From NCBI RefSeq assembly GCF_024158025.1, contig NZ_JAMZEL010000010.1, positions 186,001 to 250,000 of the forward strand: DNA of 64,000 nt, given 5' to 3'. This stretch comes from Runella salmonicolor (GTDB lineage Bacteria; Bacteroidota; Bacteroidia; Cytophagales; Spirosomataceae). Position 1 is the stretch's first letter; each line of letters starts with the position of its first letter. The notes below the pieces were generated by a model. It ran no database searches and had not been told where the DNA came from. It saw only the letters and a list, made by a program, of their open reading frames with translations. A program made the position numbers and the translations under genes. Positions 16,024 to 24,094 of the stretch are shown piece by piece.

Positions 16024-17127
16024 ATGAGCAAACACGGACGCATTTTGGTCGCCATGAGCGGCGGCATCGACAGTTCACTGGCTTCAGTATTACTCCACGA
16101 ACAAGGCTACGAAGTCATCGGCATGACCATGAAAACCTGGGATTATGCCGGTAGCGGAGGCTCCAAAAAAGAAACAGGCTGCTGCTCCCTTGATTCCATC
16201 AACGACGCCCGTACCGTGGCCGTTGAACTGGGCTTTCCTCATTACATATTAGACATCAGAACAGAGTTTGGCGATTACGTCATCGACCATTTTACGGGGG
16301 AGTACCTCGAAGGTCGCACGCCTAATCCCTGCGTTTTGTGCAACACCCACATCAAATGGGATGCCTTGCTACGCCGCGCCGACCGACTCGATTGTGAATT
16401 TATTGCCACTGGCCACTACGCCAATATGCGTCAGGAAAACGACCGGTTCATTGTGTCTAAAGGCGTAGATACGTGGAAAGACCAGAGTTATGTACTGTGG
16501 GGGGTGTCGCAGGAAAGCCTGTCGCGGACCAAACTTCCGCTCGGACACTTGCGTAAAACCGAAATTAGGGAAATGGCCAAAGAACGCGGGTTCATGGATT
16601 TGGTCAATAAATCAGAAAGCTACGAAATCTGTTTTGTGCCCGATAACGACTACCGGGGCTTTCTCAAACGTCGTATGCCTGAGCTTGAAAGCCAAGTAAT
16701 GGGCGGCAATTACGTGATGCAAGACGGCACAGTCGTGGGCAAACATGAAGGTTATCCTTTTTACACCATCGGCCAACGCAAGGGCTTGGGCATTGCGCTG
16801 GGCTACCCCGTATTTGTGACCGAAATCCGCAAAGATACCAACGAAGTAGTTTTGGGCATTGACAAAGACCTCGAACGCGACGGCATGTACGTCTCAAAAC
16901 TTAATCTTCAAAAATACGCCCGTATCGAAGGCCCGCTAGAAACCGTGACCAAAGTCCGGTACAAGCACGAAGGTACGCCCGCTACCATTATACAGGAAAG
17001 CGACGACCGCATTCAGGTGTTGTTTCATGACCCCGTCAGCGCCATTGCTCCCGGACAAGCGGCGGTTTTCTACGAAGGCGACGACGTAGTGGGCGGCGGC
17101 TGGATCAGCAAGAGCTTTCGGCAGTAA
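16024..17127 (+). CDS. mnmA: tRNA-specific 2-thiouridylase MnmA
   Basis: A 367-aa enzyme that sulfurates U34 of tRNA-Lys, -Glu and -Gln using ATP and a persulfide relay. Visible features are the PP-loop SGGIDSS near residue 12, the first catalytic cysteine in TPNPCVLCN, the second in SYEICFVPD, FYTIGQRKGLGIA of the central domain, and a C-terminal beta-barrel with HEGTPATI and AIAPGQAAVFYEGD. Length and order match the family. It is followed by an unrelated minus-strand gene, convergent. Confidence 0.96.
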   Translation: MSKHGRILVAMSGGIDSSLASVLLHEQGYEVIGMTMKTWDYAGSGGSKKETGCCSLDSINDARTVAVELGFPHYILDIRTEFGDYVIDHFTGEYLEGRTPNPCVLCNTHIKWDALLRRADRLDCEFIATGHYANMRQENDRFIVSKGVDTWKDQSYVLWGVSQESLSRTKLPLGHLRKTEIREMAKERGFMDLVNKSESYEICFVPDNDYRGFLKRRMPELESQVMGGNYVMQDGTVVGKHEGYPFYTIGQRKGLGIALGYPVFVTEIRKDTNEVVLGIDKDLERDGMYVSKLNLQKYARIEGPLETVTKVRYKHEGTPATIIQESDDRIQVLFHDPVSAIAPGQAAVFYEGDDVVGGGWISKSFRQ

Positions 17128-17197
17128 ATCGAAAAAGAAGAAAAATAGATAGTAGACATTGGACTGTGGGTTAATCAATTGTCCAATGTCTACCACA

Positions 17198-18472
17198 TCA
17201 ATACCCAATCTGGCTTTCAATCCAATCTAAGCCACGCATATACAGGGCTTTGGCGTAGTTTACCCGGTTATCAAAATCGGCGTAATCAGTACGCCCGTTG
17301 TGCAAATATTTTCGAATCAAGGCAGCATTTATTTCGGCCGTAGGCGATGCTATTTCGTCGTCGGTTTCTGTGCGGAATTGTTCAAACGCGGGAAAATCAT
17401 GCTCCAAACGGGTAAAAAATAAGTGACCGTTGGAATTACGTACCGCACACAGCAACCCGCTTGCTTTGGAAGTAGCAGGCGCAAGGCTGCCTTCCAGCCC
17501 GCGTTTCAGCACCATTACCCCGTCAAATCCTGCCATAAGGGCCAACTCCGCCATTTTCATCTGATACGTAATGTGAAATACCGACGTCACCAGAATACGG
17601 GCTCCGCAAGGGTTTAAGACTTTTTCGAGGGTGGCCAGAAACGGGCGCTTGATGGTGGTTCGGCGACGCTCCACCCAATTGTCCAACGGGGGAGATAATG
17701 CTTTTTGGTCAAGTACCCACCCAAACGTCGGGTTCATTTCCAACAACTCATGATTATCGGCCAGCAGCCAACTACCCAAATAAAGATATAGGTCATGGGA
17801 ATTGAACGTATACTTCGGCCCCGAAGAGCGTCCGATGGCCGTGACGGCGTTGTAATTTCGTTCCTGAAAAAAATACGCCAGCAACGGAGTTATCATGTAT
17901 GAATGTTCAACACCGTCGAAAGGCTCCGCCAATTGAACAATCGGAAATTTCGTTTTGACGTGCCGTTGAAAACCCGGCGCGTACGTGCTCATAACGGCAT
18001 TGTGCAAGCCTTGGTATTCGTCATTTGTTTCATACCGAACCCGCAAAATGCTGACTGCCATCCCCCGAAACGTTTCGCACAGCTCGTCAGACATCAGGAA
18101 GTCGCCCAACTGATGCGCCTCCGATACTTGTAACGATTTACCGTTCAACAACTTTACGCCAATCGGAAACAGGTGCTGAGGTAAATCAGGACACAGCTTG
18201 TTGAGAAAAAAAACGGGATTAGCAAAGGCGTGCTTGCCAATGTACGCTTCCAGTTTGAGCTCTGCCTCCGTGGGGCCTTTCATCATCAATGCCCCAAAAA
18301 ACGCTCCTTTCTGTAGGTCATTGGCCTGGCCGCTCTGCAACTCCTGCAAACACTCGTCTACCAACTCTGAAGAGAGTGGCTTGCTACCATGCTTGCCAAT
18401 ACCCGCCTGCTTAATTCCTTTGGCAAGCGCAGTATTCAAATTGTATTTTATAGCGAAATTAAGATCCGTCAC
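17198..18472 (-). CDS. TrpD2/YbiB-like nucleic-acid-binding phosphoribosyltransferase-fold protein
   Basis: A 424-aa protein with the two-part layout of anthranilate phosphoribosyltransferase. There is an N-terminal helical region (LSSELVDECLQELQSGQANDLQKGAF) and an alpha/beta domain with EPFDGVEHSYMITPLLAYFF, TAIGRSSGPKY and MAELALMAGFDGVMVLKRGLEGS. The PRPP-binding glycine loop of true TrpD (GTGGD) is not seen. That absence and the EPFDGV segment point to the TrpD2 group, whose E. coli member YbiB binds nucleic acid. The gene is divergent from the nitrate-assimilation operon and shares its 512-bp upstream region, so a regulatory role in nitrate use is an inference. An inverted repeat TTAGTTT-AAAA-AAACTAA lies 18 nt before the start. 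Confidence 0.72.
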   Translation of the reverse strand: MTDLNFAIKYNLNTALAKGIKQAGIGKHGSKPLSSELVDECLQELQSGQANDLQKGAFFGALMMKGPTEAELKLEAYIGKHAFANPVFFLNKLCPDLPQHLFPIGVKLLNGKSLQVSEAHQLGDFLMSDELCETFRGMAVSILRVRYETNDEYQGLHNAVMSTYAPGFQRHVKTKFPIVQLAEPFDGVEHSYMITPLLAYFFQERNYNAVTAIGRSSGPKYTFNSHDLYLYLGSWLLADNHELLEMNPTFGWVLDQKALSPPLDNWVERRRTTIKRPFLATLEKVLNPCGARILVTSVFHITYQMKMAELALMAGFDGVMVLKRGLEGSLAPATSKASGLLCAVRNSNGHLFFTRLEHDFPAFEQFRTETDDEIASPTAEINAALIRKYLHNGRTDYADFDNRVNYAKALYMRGLDWIESQIGY

Positions 18473-18537
18473 AATTACTTAAAAATTACTTAGTTTAAAA
18501 AAACTAAAATTTCAACTTTTACAACTTTCAAACCTAA

Positions 18538-18816
18538 AAATAGTACTTTTTAAAAGAAACTTTTATAAAAAATAAAGAACTTTTAGATTTTAACCTAAAA
18601 AATGAATGTAATATTTGGAGAAAGTTCATTTTCAGCATACCTTTAAGTAAAATTATTAAGCAGGCAAGAAAGGCAAATATTATTCTGATAAAAATCAAAA
18701 GTAAATGTATAAACTTTTCTAATAATCTTTTTTTAAAGAACTATATTTTTTGATTAAGTTTTTTACAGGAATTTACCTTTACAGAAACACCTCTTTTTTA
18801 AATAGTACTTTTTAAA
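18538..18816. repeat. Pair of 17-bp direct repeats AAATAGTACTTTTTAAA
   Basis: Identical copies at 18538-18554 and 18800-18816, both followed by (A)GAAA. Each has dyad symmetry around AGTACT. One copy is ~66 bp before the TrpD2-like start and one ~170 bp before the porin start, as expected if one regulator controls both divergent genes. Confidence 0.5.
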
Positions 18817-18864
18817 GAAATACATTCATTCCCACCTCATAAACATCGGTAGCTCTTACGTAAA

Positions 18865-18937
18865 CTTACAGCAGCGTTGGCGGACGCTCGTTGGTAAGGA
18901 AAAAGAAAAACCCCGCAGAATGGCGGTTCTGACGGGG
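18865..18937 (+). ncRNA. Tandem leader hairpins with identical UGGCGG hexaloops
   Basis: Hairpin A (18865-18898): AGCGT (18873-18877), loop TGGCGG (18878-18883), ACGCT (18884-18888), inside an outer CTTAC/GTAAG stem. Hairpin B (18911-18937): CCCCG-CAGAA (18911-18920), loop TGGCGG (18921-18926), TTCTG-a-CGGGG. The stems are unrelated in sequence but the loops are the same, and a third copy lies before the MFS gene. Hairpin B read on the minus strand is followed by TTTTTC and could terminate antisense transcripts. The motif ends about 48 nt before the porin start codon. Confidence 0.6.
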
Positions 18938-18984
18938 CTATTAGCAGTTTTAAATTAGGGATTAACTTAAAACATTACAAATTT

Positions 18985-20529
18985 ATGAAAAAACCATTAC
19001 ACGTCAAGTGCTTTGGCGCGGTTCTTTTAATCTTTGCATTAAGCAAAACTACTCATGCGCAACTTTCGTTGCAGGGTCAACTCCGAACACGGACTGAAAT
19101 TAGGGATGGAGTAGGCAACCTTCCCAAAGCGGGGGCAAAGCCCGCGGCCTTCACTTCTCAGCGCACCAGCCTTATCTTCGGCTATAAATGGGATCGACTA
19201 ACGTTTGGTGTAAACGTTCGGGATGTAAGGGTCTGGGGTCAAGATGCCGCTTCTATCAATAACACCGACGGCTCAAAGTTATTTTTGCACGAAGCTTGGG
19301 CCGAAGTGATTTTGGCCAATAGCGCCGATACCACCCTCAAATTCAAGGCTTTCGACAACTTATCTCTTAAAATAGGACGTCAGGAATTGATCTATGACGA
19401 TGTACGTTTGCTCGGCAATTTGGACTGGCTCCAGCAGGGGCGGCGCTTTGACATGGCCCTGCTCAAAGCCATGAAAAACGGCTGGCAAATCGACTTAGGC
19501 GCGGCTTTCAACCAAAATTCCGACGCCTTTGGCCGAGCGGGCACTTTCTACGCGGCAGGCAATGTCCCCGCCACGATCGCCAATTCTAAAGGTGCTTTTG
19601 TGAGTATTCCGACCGATTTTATTCCGACTTCAGGCAAAGGTGGCGCACCGGTGTTGGCGTCTCCGCTCAGCACCAACGGCCAAAATCAAATGTTCAAATC
19701 CATGCAAATGCTTTACGTAAGCCGTAAATTTGGACAAACAAAATTCTCGGGGCTTCTCTTCAAAGACGATTTTCAGAAGTACCGTATAGACAGCCTCGGT
19801 AGCACCGCCAACGGCGTAGTGTATGGCCGCCGGTACGACGTAGAGGGCGTTAATAGTCGCATTACTTACGGAGCCATGCTCACAGGATTGATTGGAAATG
19901 CTTCTTCAAAATTAGGTAAAATTGCTTGGCAGGCGTTTGCATACAAGCAGGGCGGCAAAAATCGCGACGGCCAAAGCCTGAGCGCCTATCACTACGGGGC
20001 CAACGTTTCGATTCAGAAAGGCAAATTCTCCTTTGGGCCAGGCTATGAAGTACTTTCGGGCAACAACACCGTTTCGCCCGACGGCAAAGACCACCGGTTT
20101 GACCCTCTGTACGGCACTCCGCACAAACACTGGGGCTACATGGATTATTTTTACGTAGGTACTGGTGCACCCGCTGGTGGTTTAGGAAATGCTTTCTTCA
20201 AGACAAAATACGTGGCTAATCCTAACCTATACTTTACCTTCGACATTCACAATTTTGCCTTGGCCAATGACATGAAAAACGGTTTGGACGCCGCAGGTGG
20301 CAAAATCAGCCGTCAGTTGGGTAACGAATTTGATTTTATCCTCAACTACAACCTCAATAAGTTTACCAACGTAGAATTGGGCTATTGCTACCTAAAAGGC
20401 TCCAACAGCCTCGAATATGCGAAATTGGGAACGATGGACAAAGCCAAACACGGTGCCAATTGGGCCTATTTGATGCTCAATATTCGCCCCGATTTCTTCT
20501 ATTCAAAACCCGTAGCGATTAAACAATAA
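18985..20529 (+). CDS. Alginate-export-family outer-membrane porin
   Basis: A 514-aa protein with a signal peptide ending in THAQ. It is a beta-barrel with features of the Alginate_exp family: LSLQGQLRTRTEIRDG, FTSQRTSLIFGYKWD, LKIGRQELIYDDVRLLGNLDW, GRRFDMALLK, and NVELGYCYLKGSNSLEYAKLG at the end. Family members include AlgE-like channels for anionic solutes. As the first gene of a nitrate operon it probably lets nitrate or nitrite cross the outer membrane; that is inferred from position. No alginate genes are near. It is followed by a hairpin and then the binding protein of the ABC importer. Confidence 0.85.
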   Translation: MKKPLHVKCFGAVLLIFALSKTTHAQLSLQGQLRTRTEIRDGVGNLPKAGAKPAAFTSQRTSLIFGYKWDRLTFGVNVRDVRVWGQDAASINNTDGSKLFLHEAWAEVILANSADTTLKFKAFDNLSLKIGRQELIYDDVRLLGNLDWLQQGRRFDMALLKAMKNGWQIDLGAAFNQNSDAFGRAGTFYAAGNVPATIANSKGAFVSIPTDFIPTSGKGGAPVLASPLSTNGQNQMFKSMQMLYVSRKFGQTKFSGLLFKDDFQKYRIDSLGSTANGVVYGRRYDVEGVNSRITYGAMLTGLIGNASSKLGKIAWQAFAYKQGGKNRDGQSLSAYHYGANVSIQKGKFSFGPGYEVLSGNNTVSPDGKDHRFDPLYGTPHKHWGYMDYFYVGTGAPAGGLGNAFFKTKYVANPNLYFTFDIHNFALANDMKNGLDAAGGKISRQLGNEFDFILNYNLNKFTNVELGYCYLKGSNSLEYAKLGTMDKAKHGANWAYLMLNIRPDFFYSKPVAIKQ

Positions 20530-20541
20530 CTACGGCAGTAC

Positions 20542-20574
20542 AGACTTGCTAAGTTTCAAAAACTTGGCAAGTCT
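20542..20574 (+). terminator. Intra-operon hairpin after the porin
   Basis: AGACTTGC-T-AAGTT pairs with AACTT-G-GCAAGTCT (20542-20555 with 20561-20574, one G-U pair). It may lower expression of downstream nrt genes. AGACTTGC-type palindromes also look like a dispersed repeat of this group. Confidence 0.6.
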
Positions 20575-20656
20575 TATAAAATCACTTAATCAATTTCACC
20601 AAAAGCAATTTACGCGGCCAGTGGCCTAGCGTCTGCTCTACCCATGTCTTTATCCA

Positions 20657-21862
20657 ATGAAAACTACCTATAAAATTATTCTCGCGCCGTTGGCCGCCCT
20701 TATTTTGATGGCCGGAATGTCGATGCGCAAAGCGGTCTTGCCCCAAGTAAAATTAGGTTTTATTCCCCTCACCGACTGCGCTCCGTTGGTGGCAGCCAAA
20801 GAGTTGGGTTTATTTCAGAAATACGGCGTCGATGTGGTTCTTTCCAAAGAAGCCTCTTGGGCCAACATTCGCGATAAAATACTCAACGGCGAACTCGACG
20901 GGGCGCATTGCCTCTTTGGGATGCCTTTCTCCGTCTACACTGGCTTGGGCGGAAAAGCAGGCTCCGAAATGCAGATTGCGATGGTTTTGAACAACAACGG
21001 CCAAGGCATCACACTTTCCAAAGATTTTTGCGGACTGGTAGGGTTCAAAGAAATGAACAAAGTCGCCGCCGCCGTCAAGCAAGTACAAGCCCGCAAAGAA
21101 GTAACTTTTGCCATGACTTTTCCAGGCGGTACGCACGATATTTGGCTTCGCAACTGGATGGCCGCCGCAGGTATAAACCAAAAATCAGTGGGGATTATCA
21201 CGATTCCGCCGCCGCAAATGGTGGCTAATATGCGCGTAGACAACATGGAGGGGTTCAGCGTGGGCGAACCTTGGAATGGAATGGCAGCCGCCCAAAATAT
21301 CGGCTTTACGGAGATTGCCAGTCAAGATATTTGGAAACACCACCCCGAAAAAGCGTTGGTTGTCAATAAGCAATTTGCCGCCAAAGAGCGCGAAAACCTC
21401 AAAAATATCATGAAAGCCGTCTTGGAAGCCTGTCAGTGGCTCGACAACATGGGCAACCGCAAAAAAGCGGCGGGCTGGCTTTCCAAACCTTATTACGTCA
21501 ACGCCGCTTTGCCCGTCATTGAAGCCCGTTTGCTGGGTTCCAACGATTTAGGTTGCGAATTGGGCGTTCAGAAATACAAAGACGATTACATGACTTTTTA
21601 CAATAAAGGGTTTGTCAACACGCCCCGCAAAGTACACGGAATGTGGTTTTTGGCGCAGTACGTTCGGTTCGGAATGTTGAAATCCAACCCCGATTTTAAG
21701 GGTATTGCCGAAAAACTCATCTTGGACGACCTCTACGCCGAAGTAGCCCGCGAAGCCAAAGTCCCCGTCATGACCGACGACATGAAGGCATTCAAAACCA
21801 CTTACGATGTGATGTTTGACCCTGGCAACATCCCTGCGTATCTGGCTTCTGCAAAGAAATAA
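20657..21862 (+). CDS. nrtA: NrtA-type nitrate ABC transporter substrate-binding protein
   Basis: A 401-aa periplasmic binding protein of the NrtA/CmpA/SsuA group. A hydrophobic N-terminal segment (IILAPLAALILMAG) is followed by VKLGFIPLTDCAPLVAAKELGLFQKYGVDV, the usual first strand-helix unit. Further motifs are SWANIRDKILNGELDGAHCLFGMP, TFPGGTHDIWLRNWMAAAGI and GFSVGEPWNGMAA, all diagnostic of nitrate/bicarbonate binders. There is no lipobox cysteine, so it is probably soluble or membrane-anchored. It is 41 nt from the permease gene. Nitrate as ligand follows from the family and the adjacent nitrate reductase. Confidence 0.88.
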   Translation: MKTTYKIILAPLAALILMAGMSMRKAVLPQVKLGFIPLTDCAPLVAAKELGLFQKYGVDVVLSKEASWANIRDKILNGELDGAHCLFGMPFSVYTGLGGKAGSEMQIAMVLNNNGQGITLSKDFCGLVGFKEMNKVAAAVKQVQARKEVTFAMTFPGGTHDIWLRNWMAAAGINQKSVGIITIPPPQMVANMRVDNMEGFSVGEPWNGMAAAQNIGFTEIASQDIWKHHPEKALVVNKQFAAKERENLKNIMKAVLEACQWLDNMGNRKKAAGWLSKPYYVNAALPVIEARLLGSNDLGCELGVQKYKDDYMTFYNKGFVNTPRKVHGMWFLAQYVRFGMLKSNPDFKGIAEKLILDDLYAEVAREAKVPVMTDDMKAFKTTYDVMFDPGNIPAYLASAKK

Positions 21863-21903
21863 TCATGGTATATCATTGAATATCAACCATTAAAATTACG
21901 AAA

Positions 21904-22686
21904 ATGAAGAAATTACTCAATCTACAAACCTACCTCCCATTGTTGTTTGGCATCGGAAGTGCGGTCATTTTAATCGGCGCTTGGTGGGGCATTTCTCTCC
22001 TTACCAACCGCGAAATCCCGTCGCCTCTGATGACTTGGTCGGTCTTTAATGAAATGCTCGCCACTCCTTTCTACGATTATGGACCCAACGACAAAGGCAT
22101 TGGAAATCAATTGGTCAGCTCACTTATCCGCGTATTCAGCGGCTTTGGATTGGGCAGCCTCGTAGCCATTCCTCTTGGGTTGCTTATCGGATCCAGCAAA
22201 ACAGCCTTCCGACTCATCAATCCGATTATCCAGATTTTGCGCCCAGTATCGCCGTTGGCGTGGTTTCCTTTGGGATTGTTGGCGTTCAAAGCCGCCGAGG
22301 GTGCAACGATTTTTATCATTTTTGTCACCAGCGTATGGCCCACATTAATCAATACTGCCTTTGGCGTGGCCTCAATTCCACAAGACCACAAAAACGTGGC
22401 GAAGGCTTACGGCTTTTCCCGTTGGAAATACATCACCAAAGTCATCATCCCGTTTGCTTTACCGCACATTATCACTGGGTTACGCCTAAGCATCGGCGTG
22501 GCGTGGATGGTGATTGTGGCAGGTGAAATGCTCTCTGGAGGCGTCGGAATTGGCTTTTTTGTGTGGGACAGTTGGAACGCGCTCAGCTTAGAGAAAATCC
22601 TCTCGGCCATCTTAATCATCGGTACGGTGGGATTACTGCTCGACAAGGGCTTTGATTGGCTTCAAAAACGATTTGCATTTGCTTAA
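21904..22686 (+). CDS. nrtB: NrtB-type nitrate ABC transporter permease
   Basis: A 260-aa inner-membrane permease with about six hydrophobic segments. It shows the cytoplasmic EAA-type loop typical of the family (AKAYGFSRWKYITKVIIPFALPHIITGLRLSIG). LRPVSPLAWFPLGLLAFKAAEGATIFIIF is a hallmark stretch of NrtB/SsuC permeases. It lies between the binding protein and the ATPase in one operon. Confidence 0.92.
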   Translation: MKKLLNLQTYLPLLFGIGSAVILIGAWWGISLLTNREIPSPLMTWSVFNEMLATPFYDYGPNDKGIGNQLVSSLIRVFSGFGLGSLVAIPLGLLIGSSKTAFRLINPIIQILRPVSPLAWFPLGLLAFKAAEGATIFIIFVTSVWPTLINTAFGVASIPQDHKNVAKAYGFSRWKYITKVIIPFALPHIITGLRLSIGVAWMVIVAGEMLSGGVGIGFFVWDSWNALSLEKILSAILIIGTVGLLLDKGFDWLQKRFAFA

Positions 22687-22783
22687 TAAATGGAAGTTGG
22701 TGGTCAGTGACGGGTGCTTAGTAAATTACATTTCAAAAGTACCCTCACCATCCACACTCCACTATTCACTAACCACTCATAAC

Positions 22784-23641
22784 ATGACTCTCAATCCTAT
22801 CTCCGCTCCCATCGACTCCGCGAGTGAGTTTCATAAAATCCAATCACGCCCCGCTTCCATTGAAGTAAAAAACATCTCGGTGGCATTCAAAACCCCCAAA
22901 GGCACCTTTACGGCCATCCAAGACATTGATTTAACCATTCAAAAAGGTGAAATCGTAGCGCTTATCGGCCATTCTGGCTGTGGTAAATCCACGCTTATGG
23001 GCACGATTTCGGGCATGACCCAACCCACTAGCGGCACGGTAAAGGCCAACGGCAACCTCGTAAAAGGGCCTGGTCCCGACCGTGGTATTGTTTTCCAAAA
23101 CTACTCTTTGCTGCCTTGGCTCAGCGTTTATCAAAACATTTACGAAGCCGTTGACTCCGTATTTAAGGGGAAATCATCGGCTGAAAAACGCGAAATCACC
23201 GAAGAAAACCTCAAAATGGTCAACCTTTGGCCGCACAAAGACAAGCTCCCGGGTCAACTTTCGGGCGGGATGAAACAGCGTGTAGCTATTGCCCGGGCGT
23301 TTGCCATCAACCCGAGTATTTTGCTACTCGATGAGCCGTTCGGGGCGTTGGATGCGTTGACCAAAGGCTCCATGCACATTGAACTGCTCAAGCTCTGGAA
23401 CCTTGACAACCGCAACAAAACCATTGTAATGGTAACGCACGACATCGAAGAAGCCATTTTTCTTTCCGACCGCGTGGTGGTCATGAACAACGGCCCTGCC
23501 GCCACCATCAAAGAAATCGTTGATGTACGACTTCCACGGCCTCGTAACAAAAAGGATATTGTCCATGACCCTGCCTACATGGAGATTCACGACCGGCTAA
23601 TGGGCTTATTGTTCGATAAGTTTTCGATTGAAGACGATTAA
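22784..23641 (+). CDS. nrtD: NrtD-type nitrate ABC transporter ATPase
   Basis: A 285-aa ATPase with Walker A GHSGCGKST, Q-loop FQNYSLLPWL, signature LSGGMKQR, Walker B ILLLDEPFGALD and H-loop VTHD. The NYSLLPWLSVYQNI segment is typical of NrtC/NrtD/SsuB. It lacks the extra C-terminal NrtA-like regulatory domain of cyanobacterial NrtC. The ATG at 22784 is chosen because the upstream in-frame extension to 22652 overlaps nrtB and reads as non-coding. Last gene before a hairpin terminator. Confidence 0.9.
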   Translation: MTLNPISAPIDSASEFHKIQSRPASIEVKNISVAFKTPKGTFTAIQDIDLTIQKGEIVALIGHSGCGKSTLMGTISGMTQPTSGTVKANGNLVKGPGPDRGIVFQNYSLLPWLSVYQNIYEAVDSVFKGKSSAEKREITEENLKMVNLWPHKDKLPGQLSGGMKQRVAIARAFAINPSILLLDEPFGALDALTKGSMHIELLKLWNLDNRNKTIVMVTHDIEEAIFLSDRVVVMNNGPAATIKEIVDVRLPRPRNKKDIVHDPAYMEIHDRLMGLLFDKFSIEDD

Positions 23642-23671
23642 TCGGCCAATACACCACAACAAAAGCAACGC

Positions 23672-23714
23672 AAACCTGTCGGGACTTCAAAACCTGACAG
23701 GTTTTGCATTTTTT
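23672..23714 (+). terminator. Hairpin terminator after nrtD
   Basis: AAACCTGTC (23672-23680) pairs with GACAGGTTT (23696-23704), followed by TGCATTTTTT. The arm sequence matches a palindrome type that is common in this lineage (recalled). Confidence 0.8.
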
Positions 23715-23896
23715 GATAAATTATAAAATTGAGTAATTTCTGCAATATTTAGTTTAAAAACCACTTAAAAAGAAAGTCAATTTTGCATTTTTAGCAAAAT
23801 TAAGTATAAAATTTTGAAGAATTTTCTATTTTTAGTGAAAAATACTCATAAATTACTTTGAGTATACTCGTTTATTTTGTACGTTTGATATACCAA

Positions 23897-23926
23897 ATCG
23901 GTGCAGCGTGGCGGCGCTCAACCGAT
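23897..23926 (+). ncRNA. Leader hairpin with UGGCGG hexaloop before the MFS carrier
   Basis: Outer stem ATCGGT (23897-23902)/ACCGAT (23921-23926), 2x2 internal loop GC/CA, inner stem AGCG/CGCT, loop TGGCGG (23909-23914). Inner stem, internal-loop GC and hexaloop match hairpin A before the porin (GC-AGCGT-TGGCGG-ACGCT-CG), while the outer stem differs. It lies about 170 nt before the start codon. Confidence 0.6.
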
Positions 23927-24094
23927 GCAGGTATCCAAGTCCAAATCGCAGTCAGTGATCTGTAACAAGCCTTTTCTCTGGGAGGAAAAGACGGGTGAAC
24001 ATTTGTCACGGATTATGGTAGGCGGCTTTCTACTTTTGCATCGCTTCACGCCTTTACGCCGGCTTTATGTTTTAAACTCAAACAAGCAAGCGTC

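Larger units (their letters stand above)
18473..18984. promoter_or_regulatory. 512-bp divergent control region of the nitrate island
   Basis: Very AT-rich spacer between the TrpD2-like gene (minus) and the porin gene (plus). It contains an inverted repeat TTAGTTT/AAACTAA (18490-18507), two copies of a 17-bp repeat (18538-18554, 18800-18816) and, in the last 120 bp, two hairpins with a UGGCGG loop. No coding frame was seen. Confidence 0.65.
23642..24094. promoter_or_regulatory. 453-bp upstream region of the nitrate MFS carrier
   Basis: The AT-rich left part contains an inverted repeat ATACTCA (23842-23848)/TGAGTAT (23859-23865) and an overlapping palindrome GAGTATACTC (23860-23869), which suits an operator near the promoter. 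The right 200 bp is a GC-richer leader with the UGGCGG-loop hairpin (23897-23926) and a second possible hexaloop hairpin CTTTTCT/GGAAAAG (about 23971-23990). No coding frame with a plausible product. Confidence 0.55.

Noticed and set aside
18865..18937. ANTAR/NasR-type antiterminator site
   Set aside because: Two hexaloop hairpins before a nitrate operon fit the idea, but the loop UGGCGG lacks the A1/G4 rule and no ANTAR protein was seen; kept as a separate, undescribed element.
23897..24094. TPP, cobalamin or molybdenum-cofactor riboswitch before the MFS gene
   Set aside because: None of the conserved core sequences of these riboswitches could be found in the leader.
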